Positions 8,773 through 20,200 of a stretch of 38,904 bases of DNA are shown here, piece after piece. A program made the translations under genes and the position numbers. Origin of the DNA: an uncultured Candidatus Pelagibacter sp. (GTDB taxonomy: Bacteria; Pseudomonadota; Alphaproteobacteria; Pelagibacterales; Pelagibacteraceae); NCBI GenBank assembly GCA_905620495.1, contig CAJQTK010000019.1, positions 1-38,904 of the forward strand, given 5' to 3'. Position 1 is the stretch's first letter. Each line of letters opens with the position of its first letter. Under the pieces are notes generated by a model. That model was not told the origin of the DNA. It saw only the letters and a list, made by a program, of their open reading frames with translations, and did no database searches.

Positions 8773-8800
8773 TTGCAATTGCATAATAAAAATATATAAA
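8773..8800 (+). promoter_or_regulatory. Candidate sigma70-type promoter for tRNA-Tyr/tRNA-Gly/tuf
   Basis: TTGCAA (8773-8778), 16 nt spacer, TATAAA (8795-8800), about 50 nt upstream of tRNA-Tyr. Confidence 0.55.
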
Positions 8801-8851
8801 ACGCATGTTGTTTGAAGCTTTTATTGAAAGAAGGGGACACTTCCCCAAAAA

Positions 8852-8937
8852 GGAGGGGTTCCAGAGCGGTCAAATGGGGCGGGCTGTAAACCCGTTGACT
8901 TCGGTCTTCGAAAGTTCGAATCTTTCCCCCTCCACCA
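8852..8937 (+). tRNA. tRNA-Tyr (anticodon GTA)
   Basis: GGAGGGG..CCCCTCC acceptor, loop CTGTAAA, long variable arm (class II), encoded CCA. Confidence 0.96.
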
Positions 8938-8983
8938 TTCAATAAATTTTTTAATAACAATGGAGTGTTATTCTTGATGTTGT

Positions 8984-9057
8984 GCGGGTGTAGTTCAATG
9001 GTAGAACGCTAGCCTTCCAAGCTGGATGTAAGAGTTCGATTCTCTTTACCCGCTCCA
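8984..9057 (+). tRNA. tRNA-Gly (anticodon TCC)
   Basis: GCGGGTGTAGTTCAATGGTAGAAC..CTAGC CTTCCAA GCTGG..GAGTTCGATTCTC..TACCCGCTCCA. Confidence 0.96.
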
Positions 9058-9103
9058 AGAAAAAAAGAAATTATTAATAAAACTAAACTGAGGTAAAAAA
9101 GTA

Positions 9104-10300
9104 ATGTCAAAAGAAAAGTTCGTAAGAAACAAACCACACTGTAACATCGGAACAATTGGTCATGTCGACCATGGTAAAACAACATTAACTGCAGCGATCA
9201 CAAAAGTGTTATCTGAAACAGCTGGTTCAACTGCAACTTTTACGGCGTACGATCAAATTGATAAAGCCCCTGAAGAAAAAGAAAGAGGAATTACAATTTC
9301 GACTGCTCACGTTGAGTATGAAACTGACAAGAGACACTACGCACACGTAGATTGCCCAGGTCACGCTGATTATGTAAAAAATATGATTACAGGTGCAGCT
9401 CAAATGGATGGAGCAATTTTAGTAGTTAACGCTGCTGATGGTCCTATGCCTCAAACTAGAGAACATATTCTTTTAGGAAGACAAGTTGGTATTCCTTCAA
9501 TAGTTGTTTACCTGAACAAAGTTGATCAAGTAGACGATAAAGACATGATTGAACTTGTTGAAGAAGAAATTAGAGAACTTTTAACTTCTTACAAATATCC
9601 TGGTGAAAAAACTCCAATTACTAAAGGTTCTGCTTTAGCTGCTGTTGAAGGTAGAGATGATGAAATTGGAAAAAATTCAATTATAGAATTAATGAAAACT
9701 GTTGATGAATTTATTCCTCAACCAACTAGAGATGTCGACAAACCTTTCCTAATGCCTGTTGAGGATGTTTTCTCAATTTCAGGAAGAGGAACAGTTGCAA
9801 CAGGTAGAATTGAATGTGGTGTTATTAAAACTGGTGAAGAAGTTGAAATCGTTGGTGTTACTGAAACTAAAAAATCAGTTTGTACTGGTGTTGAAATGTT
9901 TAGAAAACTTTTAGATTCTGGTGAAGCCGGAGATAACGTTGGTATCCTATTAAGAGGTGTTGAGCGTGATGATATTCAAAGAGGACAAGTTCTTTGTAAG
10001 GCAGGTTCAATTACTCCTCATACTAAATTTGAAGCTCAGGCTTACGTACTAAAAAAAGATGAGGGTGGAAGACACACTCCTTTCTTTACTAAATACAGAC
10101 CTCAGTTTTACTTTAGAACAACAGATGTAACAGGTGAAGTAACGTTACCAGCAGGAACTGAAATGGTTATGCCTGGTGATGATGCTAAATTCACAGTTAC
10201 TTTAATTACTCCAATTGCGATGAGCGAAAAATTAAACTTTGCTATTCGTGAAGGTGGTAAAACAGTTGGAGCTGGAGTAGTAACTAAAATTATAGAGTAA
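9104..10300 (+). CDS. tuf: Elongation factor Tu
   Basis: [33 protein letters not shown]..; full-length EF-Tu. Confidence 0.99.
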   Translation: MSKEKFVRNKPHCNIGTIGHVDHGKTTLTAAITKVLSETAGSTATFTAYDQIDKAPEEKERGITISTAHVEYETDKRHYAHVDCPGHADYVKNMITGAAQMDGAILVVNAADGPMPQTREHILLGRQVGIPSIVVYLNKVDQVDDKDMIELVEEEIRELLTSYKYPGEKTPITKGSALAAVEGRDDEIGKNSIIELMKTVDEFIPQPTRDVDKPFLMPVEDVFSISGRGTVATGRIECGVIKTGEEVEIVGVTETKKSVCTGVEMFRKLLDSGEAGDNVGILLRGVERDDIQRGQVLCKAGSITPHTKFEAQAYVLKKDEGGRHTPFFTKYRPQFYFRTTDVTGEVTLPAGTEMVMPGDDAKFTVTLITPIAMSEKLNFAIREGGKTVGAGVVTKIIE

Positions 10301-10307
10301 ACTCTAT

Positions 10308-10383
10308 AGGAGTGTAGCTCAATTGGTAGAGCGCCGGTCTCCAAAACCGGAGGCTGAGGGTTCGAGTCCCCCCACTCCTGCCA
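10308..10383 (+). tRNA. tRNA-Trp (anticodon CCA)
   Basis: AGGAGTGTAGCTCAATTGGTAGAGCGCCGGTCTCCAAAACCGGAGGCTGAGGGTTCGAGTCCCCCCACTCCTGCCA. Confidence 0.96.
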
Positions 10384-10403
10384 AATAAGCTAAAAAGTAT
10401 ATT

Positions 10404-10595
10404 ATGAAAAACCCGATTAAATTTATCCAAGAAGTTAAACAAGAAGCCTTTAAGGTTTCTTGGCCAACAGGAAAAGAGACTATGCAAGGTGCGTTAATGG
10501 TGTTTGCTATGGCAGTTATCATGTCACTTTTCTTTTTACTTCTTGATCAGGTTCTTAAATTTTTATTGGAAGCTTTACTAAAGGTAAGTATTTAA
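10404..10595 (+). CDS. secE: Preprotein translocase subunit SecE
   Basis: PIKFIQEVKQEAFKVSWPTGKET plus one TM; located between tuf and nusG. Confidence 0.95.
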   Translation: MKNPIKFIQEVKQEAFKVSWPTGKETMQGALMVFAMAVIMSLFFLLLDQVLKFLLEALLKVSI

Positions 10596-11125
10596 TGAAA
10601 AATTGGTATATTGTTCAATCGCACTCAAATTTTGAAAATAAAGTTGCAGGATTAATAAGAGAAGAGGCCGAAAAAGCAAAAATTTCTGATAAAATTGAAG
10701 AAATTGTTGTTCCAACTCATGATGTAACTGAAGTCAAAAGAGGAAAAAGAATTCAGAGAAAAAAGAAATATTTTCCTGGTTATGTACTAATAAAAACTGA
10801 GATGGATAACGACCTTTATCACATGATTAAAAATTTGAAGAGAGTTAGTGGTTTTTTAGGCTCTAAAGGTATTCCCGTACCTGTATCCGACAAAGAAATA
10901 GAAAAAATTCTAGGTCAAATAAAAGATGGTGTAGCACAGCCAAAATCTGGTATAGAATACGTCATTGGTGAAAAAGTTCAGGTTGTTGACGGACCTTTTG
11001 CATCATTCAATGGGATGGTTGAAGATATTGATGAAGAGAAATCTAGATTAAAAGTTTCGGTATCAATTTTTGGAAGACCAACACCTGTTGATTTAGAATA
11101 TAACCAAGTAGAGAAAGCAAGTTAA
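10595..11125 (+). CDS. nusG: Transcription termination/antitermination protein NusG
   Basis: [21 protein letters not shown]...[12 protein letters not shown]...[17 protein letters not shown] (KOW domain). Confidence 0.98.
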   Translation: MKNWYIVQSHSNFENKVAGLIREEAEKAKISDKIEEIVVPTHDVTEVKRGKRIQRKKKYFPGYVLIKTEMDNDLYHMIKNLKRVSGFLGSKGIPVPVSDKEIEKILGQIKDGVAQPKSGIEYVIGEKVQVVDGPFASFNGMVEDIDEEKSRLKVSVSIFGRPTPVDLEYNQVEKAS

Positions 11126-11550
11126 TGGCAAAAGAAATTAGTGGATATATAAAATTACAAATTATGGGTGGTCAAGCAAATCCTGCTCCGCCAGTTGGAC
11201 CAGCATTAGGTCAACGTGGAATTAACATAATGGAATTCTGTAAAGCTTTTAATGATAAAACTAAAGCATTTGCTGGAAAACCAATTCCAGTAATCATTAC
11301 TGTTTACAAAGATAAAAAATTTGATTTTGAAATTAAATCACCACCGGCATCTCACTTTATTAAAGAAGCGGCTAAATTAAAAGGTGGATCAAAAGAACCC
11401 GGCAGAAGTATAGCTGGGTCAATTACAAAAAAACAAGCAGAAGAAATTGCAACACAAAAAATGAAAGATCTTAATGCACATAGTTTAGAGCAAGCGGTAA
11501 AAATTATTGCAGGTTCAGCAAGATCAATGGGGATAGAGGTTAAAGACTAA
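11125..11550 (+). CDS. rplK: 50S ribosomal protein L11
   Basis: [34 protein letters not shown]. Confidence 0.99.
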   Translation: MAKEISGYIKLQIMGGQANPAPPVGPALGQRGINIMEFCKAFNDKTKAFAGKPIPVIITVYKDKKFDFEIKSPPASHFIKEAAKLKGGSKEPGRSIAGSITKKQAEEIATQKMKDLNAHSLEQAVKIIAGSARSMGIEVKD

Positions 11551-12239
11551 TGGCATCAAAAAGATTTAAAAAATTACCAGAAAAAACAAAAGATTTAGCA
11601 ACTGAGTTGATGGAAAAATTATTACCAGATGTTAAAAAAAACTGTACTACAAAATTCGATGAATCAATTGATTTATCTTTCCAAATTAACAACAAGCAAA
11701 AAAAGGGTGAAGTTAATATTAGAACTGTAGTTAATTTACCTGGTGGAAATGGTAAAAAAGTAAAAGTAGCTGTTGTTTGTGAAGATGCTAAAGCACAAGA
11801 AGCTAAAGATGCAGGTGCAGATATTGTTGGAAGTGATGAATTTATCGACAGAATCAAAGCTGGTGAATTAAACTTTGAAAAGTTAATTTGTACACCAGAT
11901 ATGATGGTTAAACTTTCAAAACTTGGAAAAGTTTTAGGACCAAAAGGCCTTATGCCAAATCCTAAACTTGGATCTGTTTCTGACGATGTAAAACAAGCTG
12001 TAACAGATGCTAAGTCTGGCCAAGCTGAGATCAGAAATGATAAAGATGGAAATATTGGTGTTAGTATTGGAAAAAAATCATTTCATGATGATCAATTATT
12101 AAAAAATTATTATGCAATTTTAGACACTTTAGAAAAAGAAAAAGGTAACCTTACTTTAAAAGGCGATCTAATTAAAAATACCTTTGTAACATCTAGTATG
12201 GGTGTGTCTTACAAAGTTAAATTAGGAAAGGTTATATAG
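11550..12239 (+). CDS. rplA: 50S ribosomal protein L1
   Basis: MVKLSKLGKVLGPKGLMPNPKLGSVSDDV. Confidence 0.99.
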   Translation: MASKRFKKLPEKTKDLATELMEKLLPDVKKNCTTKFDESIDLSFQINNKQKKGEVNIRTVVNLPGGNGKKVKVAVVCEDAKAQEAKDAGADIVGSDEFIDRIKAGELNFEKLICTPDMMVKLSKLGKVLGPKGLMPNPKLGSVSDDVKQAVTDAKSGQAEIRNDKDGNIGVSIGKKSFHDDQLLKNYYAILDTLEKEKGNLTLKGDLIKNTFVTSSMGVSYKVKLGKVI

Positions 12240-12241
12240 TT

Positions 12242-12766
12242 ATGATGACCAGGGAGCAAAAAAAGAATTATATTAGTGAAATGGAAACTCAGTTTCAAAA
12301 TAATGAAGCTGTATTAGTTACTCATTATCAGGGACTTACTATGTCTCAAATAGATGAGTTAAGAGCTCAAATGAGAGAGCATGGAATTAAATTCAAAATT
12401 ACCAAAAATAGAATCACTAAACTAGCACTTGAAAAAACAAAGTGTAAGGATCTTTCTAACTTATTTACAGGAGCTACAGCTGTTGCTTTCTCAGATAACG
12501 CAATTATGTCTGCAAGAATATTGTCAAAATTTGCAAAAACTAATGAAAACCTGAAGCTTTTAGGTGGAATAATGGGTAGTGACATTTTGGACAAAGCTGG
12601 AGTTCAGAATGTAGCTAATTTACCTACACTTGACGAGGCTAGAGCTAATATTGTGGGAATTTTAGCGGCATCAGCTTCAAAATTTGTAAGTATTTTACTT
12701 GCACGTTCTGAAAAAATGAGTAATTTGTCCCCAGAAAATTCTGAAAATAACCCTAAAGAAGTATAA
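12242..12766 (+). CDS. rplJ: 50S ribosomal protein L10
   Basis: L10 N-terminal domain; position between rplA and rplL. Confidence 0.97.
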   Translation: MMTREQKKNYISEMETQFQNNEAVLVTHYQGLTMSQIDELRAQMREHGIKFKITKNRITKLALEKTKCKDLSNLFTGATAVAFSDNAIMSARILSKFAKTNENLKLLGGIMGSDILDKAGVQNVANLPTLDEARANIVGILAASASKFVSILLARSEKMSNLSPENSENNPKEV

Positions 12767-12772
12767 AAAAAT

Positions 12773-13138
12773 ATGCCTGATCTAAATAAAATTATTGAAG
12801 ACCTGTCAAGTTTAACTGTTGTAGAAGCAGCTGAACTTTCAAAACAACTTGAGGAAAAATGGGGTGTTACATCTATGACTGCAGCAGCTCCAGCAGCAGC
12901 AGCAGGTGGTGCAGCTGAAGAAGCTAAAGATGATTTTACAGTTATGTTAATTTCAGCTGGAGATAAAAAAATTAATGTTATTAAAGAAGTTAGAGCGGCA
13001 ACATCTTTAGGTCTTAAAGAAGCAAAAGATTTAGTTGAAGGTGCACCGAAAGAAGTAAAATCTGGTGTTAATAAAAAAGATGCTGAAGAACTTAAAGCTA
13101 AGTTAGAAGCAGCAGGCGCAAAAGTAGAACTTAAATAA
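12773..13138 (+). CDS. rplL: 50S ribosomal protein L7/L12
   Basis: Ala-rich hinge and [31 protein letters not shown]. Confidence 0.99.
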   Translation: MPDLNKIIEDLSSLTVVEAAELSKQLEEKWGVTSMTAAAPAAAAGGAAEEAKDDFTVMLISAGDKKINVIKEVRAATSLGLKEAKDLVEGAPKEVKSGVNKKDAEELKAKLEAAGAKVELK

Positions 13139-13158
13139 ATTAATTAGAAAAAACCTAA

Positions 13159-13183
13159 TTACTGATTGGTTTTTAATCGGTAA
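13159..13183 (+). promoter_or_regulatory. Hairpin in the rplL-rpoB gap (possible processing/attenuation element)
   Basis: TTACTGATT ggttttt AATCGGTAA: 9-bp stem (one T-G pair), 7-nt loop. Preceded by AATTAG aaaaaac CTAATT (13142-13160). Confidence 0.45.
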
Positions 13184-13193
13184 CTATTTATAA

Positions 13194-16100
13194 ATGCAAC
13201 TATCTTTTACTCAAAAGAAAAATGTTAGAAAAAGCTTTGGTAAATTAGCTGAAACTTTATCTATTCCTAACTTAATTGAAGTTCAAAAAAATTCTTACAA
13301 ACAGTTAACAGATTTTGATTCTGAATCTGGAGATTTATCAAAAGGCTTTGATAGAGTTTTTAAAAGTATTTTTCCAATTGAGGATCTTAATGACAAAGCA
13401 ACATTAGAGTATGTTTCATATAGTTTAGAAAAACCTAAATTTGATACAGAAGAATGTATTCAAAGAGGATTATCCTACACATCTGCTCTTAAGTGTACTT
13501 TGAGACTGGTTGTTTATGAGATAGATCAAGAAAATAATACAAAAGACATTCTATCTGCTAAAGAACAAGATGTTTATATGGGTGAAGTTCCAATGATGAC
13601 AGGTAGTGGAACTTTTATAACTAACGGTGTACAAAGAGTTGTTGTAAACCAAATGCATAGAAGCCCAGGTGTCTTCTTTGATCATGATAAGGGAAAATCT
13701 CATGCTAGTGGTAAACTTCTTTTCAATTGTAGAGTTATTCCAAATAGAGGTTCATGGCTAGATTTAGAGTACGACGTTAAAGATTTTTTATATTTTAAAA
13801 TTGATAGAAAGAAAAAAATATTTGCATCAACTTTATTGATGGCTTTAGGATTTAGTAAGTCCAAAATAGCTGATGAATTTTATGGTAAAGAAATTTATTC
13901 TTTTGACACTAAAACAGGCAAATGGAAGACAAAATTTAATCCAGAAAATTATAAAGCAAAAAATTTTTCTGAAGAGGTTATAGATAATAAAACTGGCAAA
14001 ATTGTTATCAAATTAGGAGATAAAGTTAATTATTTAACAGCAAAAAAATTAGCTAGTGATGGACTAAAATATATCTTAGTTTCACAAGAATCTCTTTATG
14101 GAAAATATTTACATAGTGACGTTAAAGTTAGCGACGATGAAGAAGAAGGTACTTTTGCAATAGGTACTGAGTTAAACGACACTATTATTAAACAAATATT
14201 AGAAGCCAACATAAACTCTATTGAAGTTTCAATTACAAATTCAATTAATAAAGGACCTTATTTGTTAGCCACTCTTTTAAATGACAAAAATAATAGTAAA
14301 GAAGAGGCAATTACAGAAATTTATAAAGTTTTAAGACCAGGCGAACCACCAACTATAGAAATTGCTACACAAATTTTTAATAATTTATTTTTTAGTTCTG
14401 ATAGGTATGACCTTTCTGATGTTGGTAGAGTAAAAATGAATTCCAGATTAGCTTTAGAGTGTTCAGATAAAGTTAGAATTTTAAGAAATGATGACATCGT
14501 AGCCATTGTTCATAAAATGTTAGATTTACGTGATGGTAAAGATGAAGTTGATGATATTGATCATTTAGGAAATAGAAGAGTTAGATCTGTTGGTGAACTT
14601 GTAGAAAACCAAGCTCGTATAGGTGTTTATAGAATGGAAAGAGCTATCAAGGAAAAGATGACAACTCTTGATATTGAATCGGCTATGCCTCAGGATTTAA
14701 TTAATGCAAAACCATTAACCGTGTCTTTAAAAGATTTCTTTGTAAGTTCTCAACTTTCTCAATTTATGGATCAAACAAATCCTTTATCTGAAATAACTCA
14801 CAAAAGAAGAGTTTCTGCTTTAGGCCCTGGAGGCCTAACTAGAGAACGAGCTGGATTTGATGTCCGTGACGTTCACCCAACTCACTATGGTAGAATTTGT
14901 CCGATTGAAACTCCTGAGGGACCAAATATTGGGTTGATTAATAGTTTATCCACATATGCAAAAATTAACAAATATGGATTCATTGAAAGTCCTTATAAAA
15001 AAGTTAAAAACGGAATAGTAGAAGATAAAGTTGAATACTTATCAGCTATGGAAGAAACAAAATTTACAATTGCCCAAGCAAATGCCAAACTTAATAAAAG
15101 TGGAAAAATTTTAGAAGAACTAGTTCCTTGCAGAAAAAACTTAAACTTTGTTTTATCAAGACCTGAAAATATTGATTACATTGACGTATCTCCAAAGCAA
15201 TTGGTTTCTGTAGCAGCATCTTTAATTCCCTTTCTAGAAAATGACGATGCAAACAGAGCGCTTATGGGATCTAATATGATGAGACAGGCTGTGCCTTTAT
15301 TGAAACCTGAATCTCCATTGGTTGGAACTGGTATTGAAAGTGATGTTGCTCTTGATTCCGGTGTTACTATTGTTGCTAATCGTGATGGTACAGTTGATAA
15401 AATTGATGGTAAAAGAATTGTTATTAAAGCCACAGAAGAAACTGACTTTACAAAATCTGGTGTTGATATTTATAATTTACAAAAATTCAAAAGATCAAAC
15501 CAAAATACCTGCATTAACCAAAAACCTTTAGTTAGAGTTGGTGATAAAGTTAAATCAGGTGACATCATTGCTGATGGTCCATCAACTAAATTAGGTGAGT
15601 TAGCACTTGGAAAAAATGTAACTGTAGCATTCATGCCTTGGCAAGGTTACAATTTTGAAGATTCTATTTTAATCTCGGAAAGATGCGTAACGGATGACGT
15701 ATTTACCTCTGTTCATATTGTTGAATATGAAGTTATGGCCAGAGATACTAAGCTTGGTGAAGAAGAAATTACTAGAGATATTCCAAATGTTAATGAAGAA
15801 GCATTAAAAAATCTTGATGAATCAGGGATTGTTTATATTGGTGCTGAAGTTAAAGCTGGAGATATTCTTGTAGGTAAAGTTACACCCAAAGGTGACTCTG
15901 CATCAGGTCCAGAAGAAAAATTATTAAGATCGATTTTTGGAGAAAAAGCAATTGACGTCACTGACACATCTTTAAAAATGTCTAGAGGTAGTAGTGGAAC
16001 AATTGTCGATGTAAGAGTTTTTAATAGACACGGTATTGAAAAAGACGAAAGATCTATAACCATTGAAAGAGCAGAAATTGAAACTGTTCAACAAGATAAA

Positions 16101-17285
16101 ATCGTTGAAGAAGAAATTTTAGAAAGAAGTATCAAACAAAGAGCTAACCAGATTTTTTCAGGTGCCTCGTTAACTAAAAAAATTAAAGATTTAGAATTAG
16201 GAACGAAACTTGACTTAGAAACTATAAATAAAATTAGCATTAATGATCTCTTCAAAGTTACAGTAGCAAATGTTAATGATGAAGCTAGTGTTGCTCAGTT
16301 AAAAGACCAATACAATACTGCTAAGCAAGATATTTTAGAAAGATTTGAAGACAAGGTTCTTAAAATTAGAAGTGGTGACGACTTGTTACCAAGTGTTATG
16401 AAAATGGTTAAAGTATTTGTTGCAATTAAAAGAAGATTGAGACCGGGCGATAAAATGTCAGGAAGACATGGTAACAAAGGCGTTGTTAGTAAAATTGTTC
16501 CTGTTGAAGATATGCCTTATAGAGAAGATGGAAGACCAGTTGATATTGTTTTAAATCCCTTAGGTGTTCCAAGTCGTATGAATGTTGGTCAAATTTTAGA
16601 AACACACCTTGGTTGGGCATGTAAAGAATTTGGTGAAGAAGTAAAGAGATTAGTAAATGAAAATAATAAAAAATTTGAAAAAACTCAAAAAATTGCATCC
16701 TTTTTAACATCTGTATATGGAAAAGAAGTTTTTGAAGAGGGTATCGATAAATTAAATAAGACTGAATTTGCAGATTTATGTGAGAATTTACAAAATGGTA
16801 TAGCTATTTCAACTCCAGTATTTGATGGTGCTAAAGAAAAAGATGTTTCTGAAATGCTTGAGTTAGCTAAACTACCAACATCTGGACAGACCAACTTATG
16901 GGATGGAAGAACGGGCGAAATGTTTGATAGACCAGTAACCGTTGGAATTATTTATATGTTAAAACTTCATCACCTTGTTGAAGATAAAATTCATGCAAGA
17001 TCTACTGGACCATACAGTCTTGTTACTCAACAACCTTTGGGTGGTAAAGCTCAATTAGGTGGACAAAGATTTGGTGAAATGGAAGTTTGGGCACTTGAAG
17101 CGTATGGTGCTTCTTATACTTTACAAGAAATTCTAACTGTTAAATCAGATGACGTTGCTGGAAGAGTTAAAGTTTACGAAACTATAGTCAAAGGCGAAGA
17201 GAATTTTGAATCTGGAATACCAGAATCATTCAACGTATTAGTTAAAGAAATTAAATCATTAGCACTAAACATAGAGTTAAATTAA
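13194..17285 (+). CDS. rpoB: RNA polymerase subunit beta
   Basis: [64 protein letters not shown]. Confidence 0.99.
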   Translation: MQLSFTQKKNVRKSFGKLAETLSIPNLIEVQKNSYKQLTDFDSESGDLSKGFDRVFKSIFPIEDLNDKATLEYVSYSLEKPKFDTEECIQRGLSYTSALKCTLRLVVYEIDQENNTKDILSAKEQDVYMGEVPMMTGSGTFITNGVQRVVVNQMHRSPGVFFDHDKGKSHASGKLLFNCRVIPNRGSWLDLEYDVKDFLYFKIDRKKKIFASTLLMALGFSKSKIADEFYGKEIYSFDTKTGKWKTKFNPENYKAKNFSEEVIDNKTGKIVIKLGDKVNYLTAKKLASDGLKYILVSQESLYGKYLHSDVKVSDDEEEGTFAIGTELNDTIIKQILEANINSIEVSITNSINKGPYLLATLLNDKNNSKEEAITEIYKVLRPGEPPTIEIATQIFNNLFFSSDRYDLSDVGRVKMNSRLALECSDKVRILRNDDIVAIVHKMLDLRDGKDEVDDIDHLGNRRVRSVGELVENQARIGVYRMERAIKEKMTTLDIESAMPQDLINAKPLTVSLKDFFVSSQLSQFMDQTNPLSEITHKRRVSALGPGGLTRERAGFDVRDVHPTHYGRICPIETPEGPNIGLINSLSTYAKINKYGFIESPYKKVKNGIVEDKVEYLSAMEETKFTIAQANAKLNKSGKILEELVPCRKNLNFVLSRPENIDYIDVSPKQLVSVAASLIPFLENDDANRALMGSNMMRQAVPLLKPESPLVGTGIESDVALDSGVTIVANRDGTVDKIDGKRIVIKATEETDFTKSGVDIYNLQKFKRSNQNTCINQKPLVRVGDKVKSGDIIADGPSTKLGELALGKNVTVAFMPWQGYNFEDSILISERCVTDDVFTSVHIVEYEVMARDTKLGEEEITRDIPNVNEEALKNLDESGIVYIGAEVKAGDILVGKVTPKGDSASGPEEKLLRSIFGEKAIDVTDTSLKMSRGSSGTIVDVRVFNRHGIEKDERSITIERAEIETVQQDKIVEEEILERSIKQRANQIFSGASLTKKIKDLELGTKLDLETINKISINDLFKVTVANVNDEASVAQLKDQYNTAKQDILERFEDKVLKIRSGDDLLPSVMKMVKVFVAIKRRLRPGDKMSGRHGNKGVVSKIVPVEDMPYREDGRPVDIVLNPLGVPSRMNVGQILETHLGWACKEFGEEVKRLVNENNKKFEKTQKIASFLTSVYGKEVFEEGIDKLNKTEFADLCENLQNGIAISTPVFDGAKEKDVSEMLELAKLPTSGQTNLWDGRTGEMFDRPVTVGIIYMLKLHHLVEDKIHARSTGPYSLVTQQPLGGKAQLGGQRFGEMEVWALEAYGASYTLQEILTVKSDDVAGRVKVYETIVKGEENFESGIPESFNVLVKEIKSLALNIELN

Positions 17286-17287
17286 AT

Positions 17288-20200
17288 ATGAAAAAAGAAT
17301 TAACAGATTTATTTAAAAATAGTGAAATTTCAGAAGCTCAAAATTTTAGTAGCATTAAGATTACTTTAGCCAGTCCAGAAAAAATTAAATCTTGGACCTA
17401 CGGTGAAATTAAAAAACCTGAAACTATAAATTATAGAACTTTTAGACCTGAAAAAGATGGCTTGTTCTGTGCTAGAATTTTTGGACCCATTAAAGATTAC
17501 GAATGTTTGTGTGGTAAGTACAAAAGAATGAAATTCAGAGGAATAATATGTGAAAAATGTGGAGTTGAAGTTACAAAATCTAATGTGCGTAGAGAAAGAA
17601 TGGGTCACATTAATTTAGCTACACCTGTAGCTCATATCTGGTTTTTAAAATCACTACCCAGTAGAATTTCTCTTGCAGTTGACATGAAGTTAAAAGAAGT
17701 AGAAAGAGTTTTATATTTTGAAAACTTCATTGTTACTGAGCCTGGAATGACAACATTGCAAAAAAATCAACTACTCAATGAAGAAGAGCTTGCCAAATAC
17801 CAAGATGAATTTGGTGAAGAATCATTTGAAGCAGGGATTGGTGCTGAAGCTATTCTCAATATCTTAAAATCAATGGATCTTGAGTTAGAAAGAAAACTTT
17901 TAATTAACACTATCAAAGAAACAAAATCAAAAGTTAACGAAGAAAGATCAATTAAAAGACTTAAATTAATCGAGTCATTCATTGAAACAGGTCAAAAACC
18001 TGAATGGATGATTTTAACAATTATTCCTGTAATTCCACCTGAGCTTAGACCATTAGTACCTTTAGATGGTGGAAGATTTGCGACTTCAGATTTAAACGAT
18101 CTTTATAGAAGAGTTATTAACAGAAATAATCGCTTAAAGAGATTAATGGACCTTAAAGCTCCAGATATTATTGTTAGAAATGAAAAAAGAATGCTGCAAG
18201 AATCTGTTGATGCTTTATTTGACAATGGTAGAAGAGGTAGGGTAATAACTGGAACTGGCAAGAGACCTCTTAAATCTTTAGCTGAAATGCTAAAAGGTAA
18301 GCAAGGTAGATTTAGACAAAACTTATTAGGAAAAAGAGTAGATTACTCAGGTAGATCGGTAATTGTTGTTGGCCCAGATCTTAAATTACATCAGTGTGGT
18401 TTACCTAAAAAAATGGCTTTAGAACTTTTCAAACCATTTCTATACGCAAGATTGAATAAATTAGGACTAGCTTCAACAATTAAACAAGCAAAGAAATTAG
18501 TTGAAAAAGAAACTAATGCTGTCTGGGATGCACTTGAGCTTATTGTTAGAGAGCACCCCGTATTACTTAACCGTGCTCCAACACTTCACAGATTAGGTGT
18601 GCAAGCGTTTGAACCTAAATTAATTGAAGGTGATGCTATTGAGTTACACCCATTATGTTGTGCAGCTTTCAATGCTGACTTTGATGGTGATCAAATGGCA
18701 GTACACGTTCCATTGAGTCTAGAGGCGCAATTGGAAGCAAGAATTTTAATGTTATCAACAAATAACATTCTGAGTCCATCAAATGGAAAACCTATTATTG
18801 TACCAAGTCAGGATATGATTTTGGGTCTTTACTACTTATCTCAAGCACCTTTTCAAACTGAAAAGCCAGACGGATATTTTATAAATAATAACGAAATTGA
18901 ACACGCCTTATCAACTGGTCAAATAAAAGTACACTCAACTATTGTTTCTAGATTTGAAACGCTTGATGAAAAAGGAAACAAAAAGATTGAAAAACACACA
19001 ACAACAGCTGGAAGATTCTTATTAGCGAATTTATTACCTAAGAATAAAGATATTACTTTTTCAATGATAGACAGATTGTTACCAAAGAAAACAGTTTCTG
19101 AAATCATTGACAGTGTATTTAGATTTTGTGGTCAAAAAACTACAGTTATTTTTTGTGATCATTTAAAAGATTTAGGTTTCAAACACGCATTTAAAGCAGG
19201 TATTTCTTTTGGTAAGGATGACCTAGTTATTCCTCCAAATAAAGGGCAACTAATTGAAGATACTAAAAAACTAATTGCAGATTATGAAAATCAATATTCT
19301 GAAGGTTTAATTACTAGAGGCGAAAAATATAACAAAGTAGTCGATGCTTGGTCTAAATGTACTGATAAAGTTGCAGGCGAAATGATGAGAGGAATTTCTG
19401 CAACAGAAAGTACTCCTGATGGAATGAAAATTAACTCTGTATTTATGATGGCCGATAGTGGTGCTAGAGGATCAGCTGCACAAATGAAACAACTAGCTGG
19501 AATGAGGGGACTGATTGCAAAACCTTCTGGTGAAATTATTGAAACACCTATTATTTCTAATTTTAAAGAAGGTCTTACGGCTCTTGAGTATTTTAACTCA
19601 ACTCACGGAGCCAGAAAAGGTCTTGCTGATACTGCCTTAAAAACAGCGAGCTCAGGTTATTTAACTAGAAGACTTTGTGACGTTGCTCAGGATCTTACTA
19701 TTTCTAAAATAAAATGTGATAATCCAGGATTTATTGAATTAGGTGAAATTCTTGAAGGTGGAAATGTGGTTGTTAGTTTATCTGAGAGAGCCTTAGGAAG
19801 AGTTATTGCATTTGATGTAAAAAACCCTATCACAGGTGATGTTGTAATAAAAAAAGATATAATGATTGATGAAGCTGGTTGCGATAAAATTGATGCAGCA
19901 GGTGTTAAATTCATCAAAGCTTATTCAGTAATGACATGTAGTTCTAAAAAAGGTGTTTGTGCCACTTGTTATGGACGTGATTTATCAAGAGGTAAAATGG
20001 TTCACGTTGGTGAAGCAATTGGTATGATTTCAGCCCAATCTATTGGTGAACCGGGTACACAGTTAACAATGAGAACATTCCACGTTGGTGGTACTGCTTC
20101 TGTTAAACAAGAATCTCAAATTGTTACAAAATCTGCAGGTACTTTGAAAATTATTAACTCAAATTTATTAAAAGATTCTAAGAAAAACTTAATTGTAATG

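Noticed and set aside
8712-8960. 82-aa minus ORF (GGGGKIRTFEDRSQRVYSPPHLTALEPL...)
   Set aside because: Antisense translation of tRNA-Tyr; a familiar spurious-protein signature, and it overlaps the tRNA and its promoter.
10108-10344. 78-aa minus ORF antisense to tuf
   Set aside because: Mirror of a highly conserved sense CDS, no independent signal.
10290-10522. Two minus ORFs (65 and 67 aa, SGGTRTLSLRFWRPALYQLSYTPI / AGVGGLEPSASGFGDRRSTN)
   Set aside because: Antisense translations across tRNA-Trp and secE; typical spurious ORFs.
11540-11857. 105-aa minus ORF antisense to rplA
   Set aside because: Codon-bias shadow, no start/RBS context or family resemblance.
14746-14840. Possible rifampicin-resistance substitution in RpoB ([19 protein letters not shown])
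   Set aside because: Key residues (Asp516, His526, Ser531 equivalents) look wild-type; the Thr difference from E. coli is probably lineage variation.
15322-15531. 69-aa plus ORF in an alternative frame of rpoB
   Set aside because: Low-complexity Leu/Ile/Val frame shadow of rpoB.
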